64,000 nucleotides of DNA. Source: CAVREM01 sp963728825 (GTDB lineage Bacteria; Acidobacteriota; Vicinamibacteria; Vicinamibacterales; CAVVIG01). Both the position numbers and the translations under genes were made by a program. The stretch covers positions 1-64,000 of the forward strand of contig CAVSLA010000002.1 of NCBI GenBank assembly GCA_963728825.1. Direction: 5' to 3'. Below, piece by piece: positions 9,339-17,859 of this stretch. Every line of letters starts with the position of its first letter. Positions within the stretch are counted from its first letter, which is position 1. Under the pieces are notes generated by a model that searched no databases, was not told where the DNA came from, and was given only the letters and a program-made list of their open reading frames with translations.

Positions 9339-9569
9339 ATGCCCGACGACACTCGTCGCCTGCAGTCGGAAAGCAATTGGCCCGTCAGCCGAGAGGGGGC
9401 GTGGTCGAGCATCCTCCTCTTCGGCGCCGCTCTGATTGGCCTGCTGTCAATCGTTCAGGTCGGGATTGCTGGCGCTCAGCGCGGGACGCCTGCGGGTAGC
9501 GCCATCACCCCCTATCCGGGTTCCGTGCAGTTCTGCGAGCAAACACCTGACCGGCGCACCTGGGAATAA
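9339..9569 (+). CDS. short hypothetical protein, possible 5' fragment of a lost gene
   Basis: A 76-residue open frame starts at ATG 9339 (a TTG six bases earlier is also possible). A polar N-terminus leads into one hydrophobic segment (ILLFGAALIGLLSIVQVGIAGAQ), like a signal anchor. The end (ITPYPGSVQFCEQ) resembles the beginning of a larger exported domain that stops early. No clear ribosome site precedes it. It could be the remnant of a truncated gene and I am unsure it is expressed. Confidence 0.35.
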   Translation: MPDDTRRLQSESNWPVSREGAWSSILLFGAALIGLLSIVQVGIAGAQRGTPAGSAITPYPGSVQFCEQTPDRRTWE

Positions 9570-9644
9570 TGGGAAGGCGGGTCCCCACAGTGCTGACTGG
9601 CTGAGGTCCTTCTCGCCAGCCGAGTTTCCGATATAATTCCACCT

Positions 9645-9944
9645 CTAAATACGGTCGCCGTCGCGGGACTTAATACTGAGCAGTCGCGCGATGGTCGCGG
9701 CGACTTCCGATTCACCGCCAACGGATGTGAGGTCGAGGCGGCTGTCGAGGAGTCCCTCGATCAATGCGCGAATGATCGTCGCCCGGCTCACTGAACGGTT
9801 TGTCTTTGCTCGGATGTCGTTGATGATGCCGTCCAGTCGAGCAACTTGGCGGTCGAACAGCACCACAGAGACCTTTGACCACGGCTCGTCATGAAGCGAC
9901 GGTCGGCCTCGCGGTCGAGCGTGACGCCGCTGCGACTTTGCCAT
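9645..9944 (-). CDS. small ribbon-helix-helix-like DNA-binding protein with AT-hook motif
   Basis: The 99-residue product begins with a basic tail containing PRGRP (residues 11-15), the core of an AT-hook that inserts into the minor groove. The middle (KVSVVLFDRQVARLDGIINDIRAKTNRSVSRATIIRALIEGLLD) fits a short beta-strand followed by two helices, as in CopG/Arc-type ribbon-helix-helix proteins. It diverges from a gene of similar design 27 bp away, which suggests a shared promoter and possibly mutual control. A TATGAT hexamer (complement at 9953-9958) lies only 8 bp before the ATG, so the message might be leaderless. No target gene is evident. Confidence 0.65.
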   Translation of the reverse strand: MAKSQRRHARPRGRPSLHDEPWSKVSVVLFDRQVARLDGIINDIRAKTNRSVSRATIIRALIEGLLDSRLDLTSVGGESEVAATIARLLSIKSRDGDRI

Positions 9945-9971
9945 CCCTCAAATCATACGGCGAATTGATAC

Positions 9972-10286
9972 ATGCACCTACTCAAGTATAGCGACAATAG
10001 GCTGAGCCACGTGCCCGATCGGTCTAAGCCCCTTCGTCGTCGTGGCCGTCCGCCTGCTGGAGCTCGAAGCGGGGAGAAGGTGACGGATTACCCTCAGCTC
10101 AGTGTGCGGTTGCCCCCTGATGCGGTTGAAAACCTCCACGCGCTGTCAGTCGTGCTCAAACAGCCGCATTGGCGAGTGATTCACCAGGCTATTGAATCCA
10201 TGATCAGGAACCTCTCAACCGCGGAGCGCGGAATGGTCGAAGGCCTCGTGAAACGGCGTCGGAGAAAAGGAGCGAACGGCGATTAG
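9972..10286 (+). CDS. small putative DNA-binding protein (RHH-like) with RGRP tail
   Basis: The 104-residue product has LRRRGRPPAG near residue 22, an AT-hook-like core. YPQLSVRLPPDAVENLHALSVVLKQPHWRVIHQAIESMI follows: a strand, then two helices, the pattern of ribbon-helix-helix antitoxin/repressor proteins. The C-terminus is basic (VKRRRRKG). A GTG at 10011 is an alternative start just before the basic tail. It is divergent from the RHH-like gene at 9645-9944. No toxin gene lies next to it, so I do not call a toxin-antitoxin pair. Confidence 0.6.
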   Translation: MHLLKYSDNRLSHVPDRSKPLRRRGRPPAGARSGEKVTDYPQLSVRLPPDAVENLHALSVVLKQPHWRVIHQAIESMIRNLSTAERGMVEGLVKRRRRKGANGD

Positions 10287-10364
10287 ATCGAAAATGGGGA
10301 CCGGCGTTGACAGCGGAACGGCGTACTATCGGTCCATACGCCGATTGCGTTCGTCCAAAAGACC

Positions 10365-12653
10365 ATGAAACACCTGGTTCTGGCCGCCGCCGTCGTCGCC
10401 GCCGGCACGGTCGTCACCCGAGCGCAGCCGGGCCCCATCACAGGACGGGTTGTCGCAGATCACAGCGGTGAGCCTGTTGCCAACGCCCGCGTCCTCCTCG
10501 ATCGGCCCGACGCCACCGACCGCGTCGTCGTCCTCAGCGACCGTGAGGGGCGGTTCGCCCTGCCGGCCCCTCCAGGCCGCCACAATCTGGTGGCTTCCAA
10601 AACGCGTTTTGCCCGCAGTCAGGTCATGACGAGCGCTGCGGAGCCGGTGGAGATTCGACTCCGGCTCGGAGCAGTCGTGTCGGGCCGTATCGTCGACGAA
10701 GCCGGCGACCCTCTGGTCGTGGCGCGGGTGACGGTCGAAACACGCGGCGGCGACGCGGCGGCGACGGTCGCGTTCGCAGAAACTGACGATCACGGTGAAT
10801 ACCGGATCGGTGGACTCCCGGCCGGTACGTTTACGATCGCAGTCACCACCACGACGCCGAGGCTCGCCCAGGCACTCGGCGGACGAATCGTCGGGATGAT
10901 GAACGGGGAAGCCAAGACGTTCTATCCCAACGCGATCTCCGCGGATGGCGCCGAGAGCATCCGGTTGGATTGGGGTGCCGAACGGAGCGGCATCGATATG
11001 GTCGTGCCTTTCAGCCGCGCGGGCGTCCCGCCCTTTACCGCACGCATCGGCCCATCAACATCGCAGATGGTTGTGGCGCTCGGCCAGAGTCCCAGGCCTG
11101 AGGACCCGGTGGCGGCCCCATCAGCCGCTTTGCGGGGCCGCGTCGCCAGCAGCAGCGGCGTTCCGCTCCCGTACGCACTGGTGACGCTCGCCGGCGTCGA
11201 GAACCCGATGTCGTTCAGCACGCGTGCCGGCGCCGACGGACGATTCGATTTCCGAGACGTCCCGGCCGGCACCCACCGGGTCAGCGCATCGAAAGCCGGT
11301 TATTTCAGTGGCGACACGATCGTTGACCTCAAGGCGTCGGCAAGACTCGAGGACGTGGCTGTGACACTCGATCCATGGGGTTCGCTCTGGGGCCGTGTTT
11401 TCGACGAACGCGGCGATCCGGTGCAGGGAGCGAGGATCGAGCTTCTGCAGATGCGGTATGAGGGTGGACGGCGACGGCTCACGCCTGCCATGGCCATCCC
11501 GCGAACCACGGACGATCTCGGATCGTATCGCCTTTTTGGCCTCCAGCCGGGGCAGTACATCGTCAGCGCGGAAGTCAGCGCAGCCGCCGCGGCCGACGAT
11601 CTTCCCGGTTACGCGCGGACGTTCTACCCCGGCACGTCCGCGGCAGGTGAGGCGCAGTTCGTAACGATCGGCCCCGTCCCCGACGTGAACGGCATCGACT
11701 TCAGTCTGGCACGCGCGCGCACGGCACGCGTGACCGGTCGTTACGTCAACAGCGACGACGAACCGACCGGTGGAAGCCTGAAGTTGATGCCAAGCCAGCA
11801 CTCGCGGTCGGTGGTGAACGTAGCCGTGGGGGGACACATTCATGCCAGCGGCGCGTTCGAATTTCCCAACGTGCCCCCCGGTGACTATGTCATCCAAGGG
11901 TATCGGGGGCGCCTGAACGGCTGGACCGAAGGAGAATTCGGCGCGGCGCGCGTGACGGTGGCCGAGTCTGACGTCGACGGCGTCGTCGTGCGCACGTCGC
12001 TGGGCTCCTCGATCCACGGACGCGTGGAATTCGAACAGGCGCTGGGATCGCAGCCGCCACCGTTCTCGGCGCTCCAGATTACGCCGATCCCCGTCGATCC
12101 GGATCTCTCGCCTCCGAACAACTACGCCACGGCCAATCTGTTTACCGACGGAAGCTTCGTGATCGCCGGTATCAACGGACCGCGGCGGCTCGAGGTCCTC
12201 GGCCTGCCGGCCGGATGGATGCTGAAGGAAATGCGTGTCGGCGGGGTGGACGTGGCCGACCGGACCCTGTCGTTCGGTAGTGCCGCCGAATCTCTGACGG
12301 GCGTCGAGATCGTGCTCACGGACCGTGTCAGCGCGCTCGTCGGCAGCGTTCGCGACAGCCGGGGCCGTGCCACTGCAAACGCCACCGTCATCGCGTTCAC
12401 CGCTGACCGCTCGTTCTGGTATTCGCCGTCGCGATTCGTGCGCAGCGCGCGCACAGCGGCGGACGGGACGTTCAGTATCGCCGGGCTGCCGTTCGGCAAT
12501 TACTATGCGATCGCGGTTACGAACCTGCCGCCGGATGGTCAAGACGCCTGGCAGGAGCCGGCCTACCTGGAATCGCTCATCCCACGGGCGTCGAGCATCC
12601 TCCTGGGCGACGGGCAGCGCGTGTCGGTCAATCCACCATTGATGACGAAGTAG
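10365..12653 (+). CDS. secreted carboxypeptidase-regulatory-like (CarboxypepD_reg) multidomain protein
   Basis: The 762-residue protein has a signal peptide (MKHLVLAAAVVAAGTVVTRA). It then repeats the transthyretin-like unit GxVxDxxGxPVxxAxVxxx...DxxGxFxxxxLPxGxYxxxA: residues about 25-105, 105-190, 255-340, 345-440 and 655-740 are the clearest copies. Such beta-sandwich domains occur in exported surface or carbohydrate-related proteins and in the N-termini of TonB receptors. No barrel or enzyme domain follows here, so it is probably a periplasmic or surface scaffold. No close partner gene is evident: upstream is the small DNA-binding pair and downstream is a decayed membrane gene on the other strand. 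Confidence 0.85.
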   Translation: MKHLVLAAAVVAAGTVVTRAQPGPITGRVVADHSGEPVANARVLLDRPDATDRVVVLSDREGRFALPAPPGRHNLVASKTRFARSQVMTSAAEPVEIRLRLGAVVSGRIVDEAGDPLVVARVTVETRGGDAAATVAFAETDDHGEYRIGGLPAGTFTIAVTTTTPRLAQALGGRIVGMMNGEAKTFYPNAISADGAESIRLDWGAERSGIDMVVPFSRAGVPPFTARIGPSTSQMVVALGQSPRPEDPVAAPSAALRGRVASSSGVPLPYALVTLAGVENPMSFSTRAGADGRFDFRDVPAGTHRVSASKAGYFSGDTIVDLKASARLEDVAVTLDPWGSLWGRVFDERGDPVQGARIELLQMRYEGGRRRLTPAMAIPRTTDDLGSYRLFGLQPGQYIVSAEVSAAAAADDLPGYARTFYPGTSAAGEAQFVTIGPVPDVNGIDFSLARARTARVTGRYVNSDDEPTGGSLKLMPSQHSRSVVNVAVGGHIHASGAFEFPNVPPGDYVIQGYRGRLNGWTEGEFGAARVTVAESDVDGVVVRTSLGSSIHGRVEFEQALGSQPPPFSALQITPIPVDPDLSPPNNYATANLFTDGSFVIAGINGPRRLEVLGLPAGWMLKEMRVGGVDVADRTLSFGSAAESLTGVEIVLTDRVSALVGSVRDSRGRATANATVIAFTADRSFWYSPSRFVRSARTAADGTFSIAGLPFGNYYAIAVTNLPPDGQDAWQEPAYLESLIPRASSILLGDGQRVSVNPPLMTK

Positions 12654-12664
12654 GCAGCGAGTGC

Positions 12665-13010
12665 AGCCGAGGATGTTTGTCTCCAGCTCGTTCTGTTTAG
12701 TCGTGGCACTCACGAGCAGCGGAATCGCAATCGGCAGCAACGCCCATTTCGGGTAGTACGCTGCCATGTGCATCACCAGGGTTGCGGTTAGGCCCGTCAT
12801 CCCCGCCATCACCAGCACCCTCCGGGCGGCGCGACGCGATCGTTCATCAGGTCGCCGAGGAACCCCACTGACGAAAACATGAAGAAGCCGGCGCCATAGA
12901 GCAGAAAGCGCGAGCTGGCGGGGAGGGAAGCGACAAGGTCCGCCAGAACGCCCGGCATCTGGGTCACGCGCGCGAGAAGCCAATGACGTTCCTCGCGAAA
13001 GCAGATCGAC
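12665..13010 (-). pseudogene. remnant of an integral membrane protein gene, frameshifted
   Basis: Read leftward, the sequence gives a convincing membrane protein in two frames. From about 13010 one frame reads REERHWLLARVTQMPG... and a hydrophobic LLYGAGFFMFSSVGFLGDLMND, then meets a stop. A second frame takes over near 12840 with RVLVMAGMTGLTATLVMHMAAYYPKWALLPIAIPLL. Hydrophobicity and aromatic content continue smoothly across the junction, so one gene with a frameshift fits best. Neither end has a start or stop in the right place, so both ends are also lost. The family is unknown. Confidence 0.55.
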
Positions 13011-13071
13011 GCATTCCATGCGCATCCGGCTCGGGCCGGGCGTCGACGAGCGGGTCCGTCGTCTCCAGTCC

Positions 13072-13565
13072 CTATCGAGATTGATAGCCCACGCTGACTG
13101 AGAGCCGAAAACGAGGCTCCCGGCCGCCCCGGAACTCCGGGGCTACATAGAAGCCGTCACCCACGAAGACGCGGACCCCGCCGCCAGCCGTGAACCCTCC
13201 GTCGCTCGAGGTGGAAGTGTCGCCTCTGAAAGTGTTCCGGGTCTGAAACAGGCCGCCACCGATCAGCAGGTAGGGGATGGCCCGGTGTCCGGCCCGGCGC
13301 TCGATCAGATCGACGGTGACGTTCCCGGTCACCATGAGATCGCTATGATCCGCTTCGACGGCCATGAACTGGATCTCAGGCCCGATGCTGATCCTCGGCA
13401 AGACGTACCAACGAGCCGCCGCCCCGATGAGATAGTGCCCGACGATGCCGTCGTCGGCGAAGCCGACATAGCCCCCGGTCCCTTCGATAGCGACGTCGTC
13501 TCCTGAGCCGAGGACGGGCCTGCTGCCAGTCCCAGGATCACCGCCGCCAGCCAGACGACCTTCAT
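13072..13565 (-). pseudogene. small outer-membrane beta-barrel protein, one frameshift after the signal peptide
   Basis: The ATG at 13565 has a strong AAGGAGG upstream and opens a signal peptide MKVVWLAAVILGLAAGPSSAQ. Right after the cleavage site the frame changes. If the GG at 13502-13503 (minus strand) were GGG, the product would continue as GDDVAIEGTGGYVGFADDGIV and run to a proper beta-barrel end (GREPRFRLSVSVGYQSR) at 13072. Alternating strands such as PYLLIGGGLF and GVRVFVGDGFYVAPEF support a porin/OmpW-like fold of about 164 residues. The defect may be a sequencing contraction rather than a real mutation. Confidence 0.7.
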
Positions 13566-13814
13566 TGCTCGGCGCCTCCTTGGAGGTATTGCGCGAAAGA
13601 CCTGAAAACCAGCTCGGCCAGTCCGAGTGTCTTCAGACGTCAAGCTGTGCCAACCGCGAAGCCTCCGCTCACCATCAGCGTCTCGACGACGTGTCGCCGG
13701 AAAAGCTGAAGGGACTGCGTAAGCTAAGCCACCTGCTTAGGTTGCTACCCGCCGCCTATGGGGCTACCCTTGGTCCTCGCCCCACGGTGTCATTCCATCA
13801 AACGAGGCCGCCCC
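13566..13814. other. intergenic region with a CTAAGC-N5-GCTTAG inverted repeat
   Basis: This 249-bp spacer separates two divergent genes. The only clear structure is CTAAGC at 13724-13729 with GCTTAG at 13735-13740, within AAGCTAAGCCACCTGCTTAG. It lies 75-90 bp before the SDR start and could be an operator. No convincing gene is present. Confidence 0.4.
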
Positions 13815-14666
13815 ATGAGCAATAAGAAGACTTGGTTTATCACCGGAGCCGGCCGGGGCATGGGCGTTGATATCGCAAAGGCTGCGCTTGAGGCGGGACA
13901 TCGGGTTGTGGCATCGGGCCGAGATCCTGAGCGCGTGTCTACGTCATTGGGATCGTCGAATGAACTGCTCGCGGTGAAGCTGGACGTCACGAAGCGCGCG
14001 GATGCGGAAGCGGCAGTGCGGGTGGCAGTGGACCGCTTCGGCCGAATCGACGTGCTTGTGAACAATGCTGCAAGCTTCTACGCGGGTTATTTCGAGGAAT
14101 TGACGCCCGACCAGATGGATCAGCAGTTGGCGGCGAGTCTGATTGGCCCGATGAACGTCACACGGGCGGTGTTGCCGGTGATGCGTAAGCAGCGGTCGGG
14201 GCACATCATCTCGATCTCGTCTACGGCGGGTCTTGTGGGCTTCGAGTTTGGCACCGCTTACGCCGCGTCGAAGTTCGGCCTTGAGGGCTGGATGGAGTCG
14301 CTACACGGCGAAGTCGCGCCATTTGGCATCACGACGACCATCGTCAACCCCGGCTTCTTTCGCACGGAACTGCTGACGGCGCAATCGACGAACTACGCTG
14401 AGTCCTCGGTCGGCGACTACGACGAGCAGAGGGCGAAACAGATCGAGTTCTGGACCGCTCAGAATGGCAAGCAAACGGGCGATCCGGCAAAGCTCGCGCG
14501 AGCCTTGATCACCATCGCGAGCCAAGAACCGCCGCCGCGCCGGTTTATCGCCGGTTCCGACGCCGTCGCGACCGCCGAGCAAGTGATCGCTGATCTCAAG
14601 GCGCAGATCGATGCCAACCGGGATCTCTCCACGTCGCTCGCGTTCGACTCGCCTACCCGCGTTTGA
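13815..14666 (+). CDS. SDR family NAD(P)-dependent oxidoreductase
   Basis: The 283-residue protein is a classical short-chain dehydrogenase. It has TGAGRGMG at 10-17 for cofactor binding, LDVTKRADAE, the NNA motif (VNNAAS), and the catalytic Ser (SISSTAG) with YAASK twelve residues on. VNPGFFRTELL follows the active site as in most members. The position after the second strand is R (ASGRDPER), which favours NADP over NAD. The substrate cannot be told from sequence. The start was taken at MSNKKTWFITG because the Rossmann fold begins there. The gene stands alone, after a short inverted repeat and before the tRNA-Lys region. Confidence 0.92.
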   Translation: MSNKKTWFITGAGRGMGVDIAKAALEAGHRVVASGRDPERVSTSLGSSNELLAVKLDVTKRADAEAAVRVAVDRFGRIDVLVNNAASFYAGYFEELTPDQMDQQLAASLIGPMNVTRAVLPVMRKQRSGHIISISSTAGLVGFEFGTAYAASKFGLEGWMESLHGEVAPFGITTTIVNPGFFRTELLTAQSTNYAESSVGDYDEQRAKQIEFWTAQNGKQTGDPAKLARALITIASQEPPPRRFIAGSDAVATAEQVIADLKAQIDANRDLSTSLAFDSPTRV

Positions 14667-14711
14667 GGCAACTTTGAGACAAGATCGCGCGGCGGGAATC
14701 GAAAAGAGTGG

Positions 14712-14729
14712 TGAGCCGGGAGGGAATCG
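14712..14729. repeat. 18-bp duplication of the tRNA-Lys 3' end (att-like)
   Basis: The 18 bases at 14712-14729 are identical to 14813-14830, which form the 3' end of tRNA-Lys including part of the T arm. The copies are direct and 101 bp apart. Such a duplication is what site-specific integration into a tRNA gene leaves behind. The 83 bp between the copies hold no gene. Confidence 0.7.
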
Positions 14730-14812
14730 TGCCCGAAAGGCGAGGCCGCAGGCCGATGCCTGAGTGCCTGATGACCACCCGGATCAACAACCCGAGCGTG
14801 AGCGAGGGGAGT

Positions 14813-14885
14813 TGAGCCGGGAGGGAATCGAACCCTCAACCCGCAGATTAAGAGTCTGCTGCTCTGCCAATTGAGCTACCGGCCC
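14813..14885 (-). tRNA. tRNA-Lys (CTT)
   Basis: On the minus strand the sequence folds as a full cloverleaf: acceptor GGGCCGG pairing with CCGGCTC, discriminator A, D arm AGCTCAATTGGCAGAGC, anticodon stem GCAGA/TCTGC with loop CTCTTAA (anticodon CUU) and T loop TTCGATT. CCA is not encoded. It is convergent with nothing and lies 78 bp from tRNA-Arg on the other strand. Confidence 0.96.
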
Positions 14886-14963
14886 ACGTGTCGGCTGGAA
14901 TCGACCTCAGGAAAAACTCAATTCTATCAGAGCAACGCACGCGAGCTACAATCGGAGACGCGC

Positions 14964-15040
14964 GCGCCCGTAGCTCAGTTGGATAGAGCGGCAGGCTTCG
15001 AACCTGTAGGCCGGGGGTTCAAGTCCCTCCGGGCGCGCCA
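14964..15040 (+). tRNA. tRNA-Arg (TCG)
   Basis: Acceptor GCGCCCG/CGGGCGC, anticodon loop CTTCGAA (anticodon UCG) and T loop TTCAAGT are all present, and CCA is encoded. The 5' 27 bases differ by one base from tRNA-Arg(CCG) at 18219, and the last 11 are identical. A serine-recombinase remnant abuts its 3' end. Confidence 0.96.
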
Positions 15041-15624
15041 ACCCAACGGGAACGCGGATCTGGCCTGATTCGCGTTCCCAACCTCTCGCGCGAACAATCC
15101 CGCCAGCGTGCCCTCGCCCGTAAGTCTCCACGCGTGTTTCGCCATGGGCGTGATGGTCACCCGTCCGATCAACAAGCTGGAGATGATCAGCCGAGCATGG
15201 AGCGGGTCGCCTAGCAACACGTGCCGCCACCCCATCGCGAGGTCCATCAGCTCCGCCCGCAGCCGGTCGCCTTGCGCGGTCCCCAGGCGCCGCTTCGCGC
15301 GCAAATCGAGCCGACACCGATCGCAATCACACGAGTCCGCTCGCGCTCCGTCTCTAAGGTCGCCCGGCGCGATTCGCGTGCCTGGAGCGCCTGGAGCAGC
15401 CCGTCGAGCGCGCCTCCAGCCGCGATCGCGGTGACGAGCCGGGCGCGCTCCGTGTTGACGGCGTCCAACTCACGCTCGATCGCGAGGATCGTGGCGGTGG
15501 GGGAGTCGGCCTGGAGTAACCGCATCGCTTCGTCCACCGCCTCGGTGACGATCGTCTGGTCCAACACGTCCTCGAGCAGGGCGCCGACGAGCTCGGCGTC
15601 CGCCAGCAGCATCGGACCGACACC
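14975..15624 (-). pseudogene. serine recombinase, C-terminal remnant, frameshifted, next to tRNA-Arg
   Basis: Leftward from about 15624 one frame gives ADAELVGALLEDVLDQTIVTEAVDEAMRLL and a coiled coil (ERELDAVNTERARLVTAIAAGG...LQARESRRATLE). A second frame takes over near 15300 with LRAKRRLG...RAELMDLAMGWRHVL, ARLIISSLLIGRVTITP and GEGTLAGLFAREV. Together these match the C-terminal part of large serine recombinases, in the order expected. The N-terminal catalytic domain with its serine is missing. The frame continues into the antisense of tRNA-Arg before stopping. The true 3' end was probably near 15070. Position beside a tRNA 3' end suggests it once moved an integrated element. Confidence 0.7.
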
Positions 15625-15822
15625 CCCGCCATGGAACCGGAGTTCGGCAGACCACTCAATTCCGGTCTTTCCCACGGTCCAGAGCGACTCACCGCCGTCG
15701 TTGCCGCGGCTCTGGACGGTCGACGACAGAAAGCCGGCTCTGATTGCCCTCCGCCGATCGAAAGTGTAGGCTCCTGCCCTCACAACCGCCCGTTCGTCCC
15801 ACATTGCGCAGTTGGAGGCTAT

Positions 15823-16323
15823 ATGAGACGCACATCGATTGCGGCGTTCGCGATGGCCAGCCTGTGGTTCTGTGGCTTCGTCGCTATGTCCGCGCAATCC
15901 GGTCGGCCGTCCGTCGAAGGTGTCTGGGAGCTACGGGACATTACGTACATGAAGCCGCCCGCCAATCCTCCGAACAAGCCCACCGGTATCGTGATCTTCT
16001 CCGGCAGCCACTATTCGATCATGTCCTTAGGAAACTCCGCACGTCCGGACCTGCCGTTTGCGGCAATCGAAAAAGCGACTGCCGATCAACTTCGCGCGGT
16101 CTGGGCGCCCCTGACTGCCAATAGCGGCACATTTCTGGTCACCGGCAATACAACGCTCACTACGCGTGCCACGGTCGCCAAGAATACCGCGCCGATGGCG
16201 TCGGGTGTGTTTCAGGAGTACACCTTCACGCTGAAAGGAGACACACTGATGTTGACCTTGACGAAAAATGCCACCGGTACGGTGGAGAATCAGCCAACAC
16301 TGCACTTGCTCAGGGCGAAGTGA
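15823..16323 (+). CDS. secreted lipocalin-like small protein
   Basis: The 166-residue product has a signal peptide (MRRTSIAAFAMASLWFCGFVAMSAQ). It then has a lipocalin-like start, VEGVWELRDITYMKPP, with GIVIFSGSHYSIM and a late FQEYTFTLKGDTLMLTL strand. This matches the small lipocalin-like proteins that are frequent in Acidobacteriota. A GGAGG precedes the ATG at a good distance. Ligand and role are unknown. It lies between the two tRNA-Arg genes together with the recombinase remnant, so it could be part of a former island. Confidence 0.75.
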   Translation: MRRTSIAAFAMASLWFCGFVAMSAQSGRPSVEGVWELRDITYMKPPANPPNKPTGIVIFSGSHYSIMSLGNSARPDLPFAAIEKATADQLRAVWAPLTANSGTFLVTGNTTLTTRATVAKNTAPMASGVFQEYTFTLKGDTLMLTLTKNATGTVENQPTLHLLRAK

Positions 16324-16546
16324 CCTGTCCGGATCAACTCGCTGAAAATGTTTTCAACATGACGGACCCTCTCCCGGGACTCGCCATCGTGAGCGGCGGC
16401 GTCAATGGATCGTCCTGTTTGCGGTGTCCTGCGTCGCGAGCAGGTCGTATCGTTCCACTGTTCCGACGGGAATTCCGACAAACAGTTGGCCGGTCTCGAC
16501 GCCGACCAATCGAGAAGTGACTGACGACAAATGGGGTCGGGGACAC

Positions 16547-17347
16547 TCACCGTGACGTCGAAGCCGTCGCACTCCGCGCCATCGTGACGAGTTCGACTTC
16601 CTCGTACGCGCTGCTCTGCCCACCGTAGAGGGTGCGGTTCTGCGCCCACCCACCAGTCATGTTGCCGGCCCCGTCGAGGTTCGTGTCCCATCCGCTGAGT
16701 TGCAAGTTGTTGTCGGGCTCGCAGAACCAATTCAGCGCCTTCAAGGTGCCCTCCAGGTTGAGTCGTCCGTCAGCGGTCACAGCTCCCGAGATCGTTCCAC
16801 TCCCGTTGAGCGAGTCACACTCGGGGCCGAACGTTGCACGAATCTCGCTGTAATTCCCGCCAGTCTGGACGAGCGTGAATGCGAAGGGCATCGAACCGGT
16901 GCGGTTCAACAGGTTGAGCAGATCCGGGCACCACGGCACGATGCCCGTGTCCCTGCACGCTCTGTAGATGTAGCGACCGGACCAACGTCCACCGTAGTTG
17001 TTGACCACCTGGATCGTCTTCGATGCGCTGCGCCCGTCGTGCGCGGCTGTCAGCGTCGTCGAGCCATGGGCCCGGCCGTCAAGCCGCCCGGCATTGTCGA
17101 CAGTGGCAACGTTTACGGCGCTGCTGGACCACGAAGGCGTCACCGTTCGCGTGGAGCCATCGGACAGCGTGGTGGTCGCGGTGTACGCCGTCGTAGAGCC
17201 CGTTAGAACGTAATCGGCTCCGCCGATGACCAGGCTGGCAACGGTAGGAGCCGCGGGCGAGTCGGGTCCGACGAGATTCGGCTTGTCGCCGCATGCCGTG
17301 ACAAACGCGGCGATCGGCAGGACAGACGCGAGCTTGAGGATATGCAT
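16547..17347 (-). CDS. lipoprotein with bacterial Ig-like (BIG2) domain
   Basis: The 266-residue protein has a lipobox (AAFVTAC, Cys at 19), so it should be lipid-anchored. Residues about 35-115 form a BIG2 domain (ASLVIGGADYVLTGSTTAYTATTTLSDG...SSAVNVATVDNAGRLDGRAHGSTTLTA). The C-terminal 150 residues (GRWSGRYIYRAC...GPECDSLNGSGTISGAVTADGRLNLEGTL) resemble a small beta-barrel domain of unknown function common in these bacteria. There is no neighbour on the same strand nearby. The 223 bp before the upstream convergent gene show nothing clear. Confidence 0.8.
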   Translation of the reverse strand: MHILKLASVLPIAAFVTACGDKPNLVGPDSPAAPTVASLVIGGADYVLTGSTTAYTATTTLSDGSTRTVTPSWSSSAVNVATVDNAGRLDGRAHGSTTLTAAHDGRSASKTIQVVNNYGGRWSGRYIYRACRDTGIVPWCPDLLNLLNRTGSMPFAFTLVQTGGNYSEIRATFGPECDSLNGSGTISGAVTADGRLNLEGTLKALNWFCEPDNNLQLSGWDTNLDGAGNMTGGWAQNRTLYGGQSSAYEEVELVTMARSATASTSR

Positions 17348-17859
17348 TTCTTCACCTCACCGAGCGGATGACTCTGCCACGCGCATCATACACTCGCTCG
17401 TTCTCTCGGGGCCACGAACCCGCTCACACGACGTGGCGTACAAGAGTCTCGGCGCTCGGGACGGGGCGAAGGCCGTGTAAAAGTCCGTCCGCAGGGCGCC
17501 AACGTGTGCTGTGGAGGTGCGCGCGGTAGCATCAAACGCATTTTCGGCGGTTGGCCGTCAGTCCAGCAGCGCGGTCCCGACTCGGAAAACGGTCGCGCCC
17601 TTCGACTTCGCTCAGGGCGCCCCGAGCTTGGCGAGGGGGCGGGGCCCCACGGATCCCCGCTCCGCCTTGGGCGCCGTAGCGCGGAGCGCGGAGGCGGCTC
17701 GCGTGGCTCACTTCGCTGCGCTCGTTCGCTGACTTGACGCGAGGGGCTAGCGCCCCCCGCTCGCTTCGGCCTTCGCACGAAGCGCTTCGGCGAGACCTCA
17801 TTGGAGCCTTGGCAAGCCACGCCAGCCCGCAGGCGGTCCAAATGCAAAGGAGGATCACG
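17348..17859. other. 512-bp gene-free region rich in GC hairpins
   Basis: I find no credible gene here. The region carries several GC-rich palindromes. The clearest is GCGCCCT (17595-17601) pairing with AGGGCGC (17614-17620) around TTCGACTTCGCTC. GGGGCTAGCGCCCC follows near 17745. The look is that of dispersed intergenic repeat units, not of coding DNA. Confidence 0.5.

Noticed and set aside
9645..10286. Toxin-antitoxin module
   Set aside because: Both genes look like DNA-binding proteins and they are divergent. No toxin-like partner follows either.
10307..10312. TTGACA as -35 box for the secreted repeat protein gene
   Set aside because: No -10-like hexamer lies 16-18 bp downstream. The nearest, TACTAT, is only 11 bp away.
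11121..13025. Open frame of 634 codons on the - strand
   Set aside because: Most of it is antisense to the CarboxypepD-type gene. Only its first part overlaps the decayed membrane gene, which I report separately.
14975..15040. Peptide ending RRDLNPRPTGSKPAALSN
   Set aside because: This is the well-known false peptide from the antisense of a tRNA gene, not a real protein tail. The recombinase remnant should end before it.
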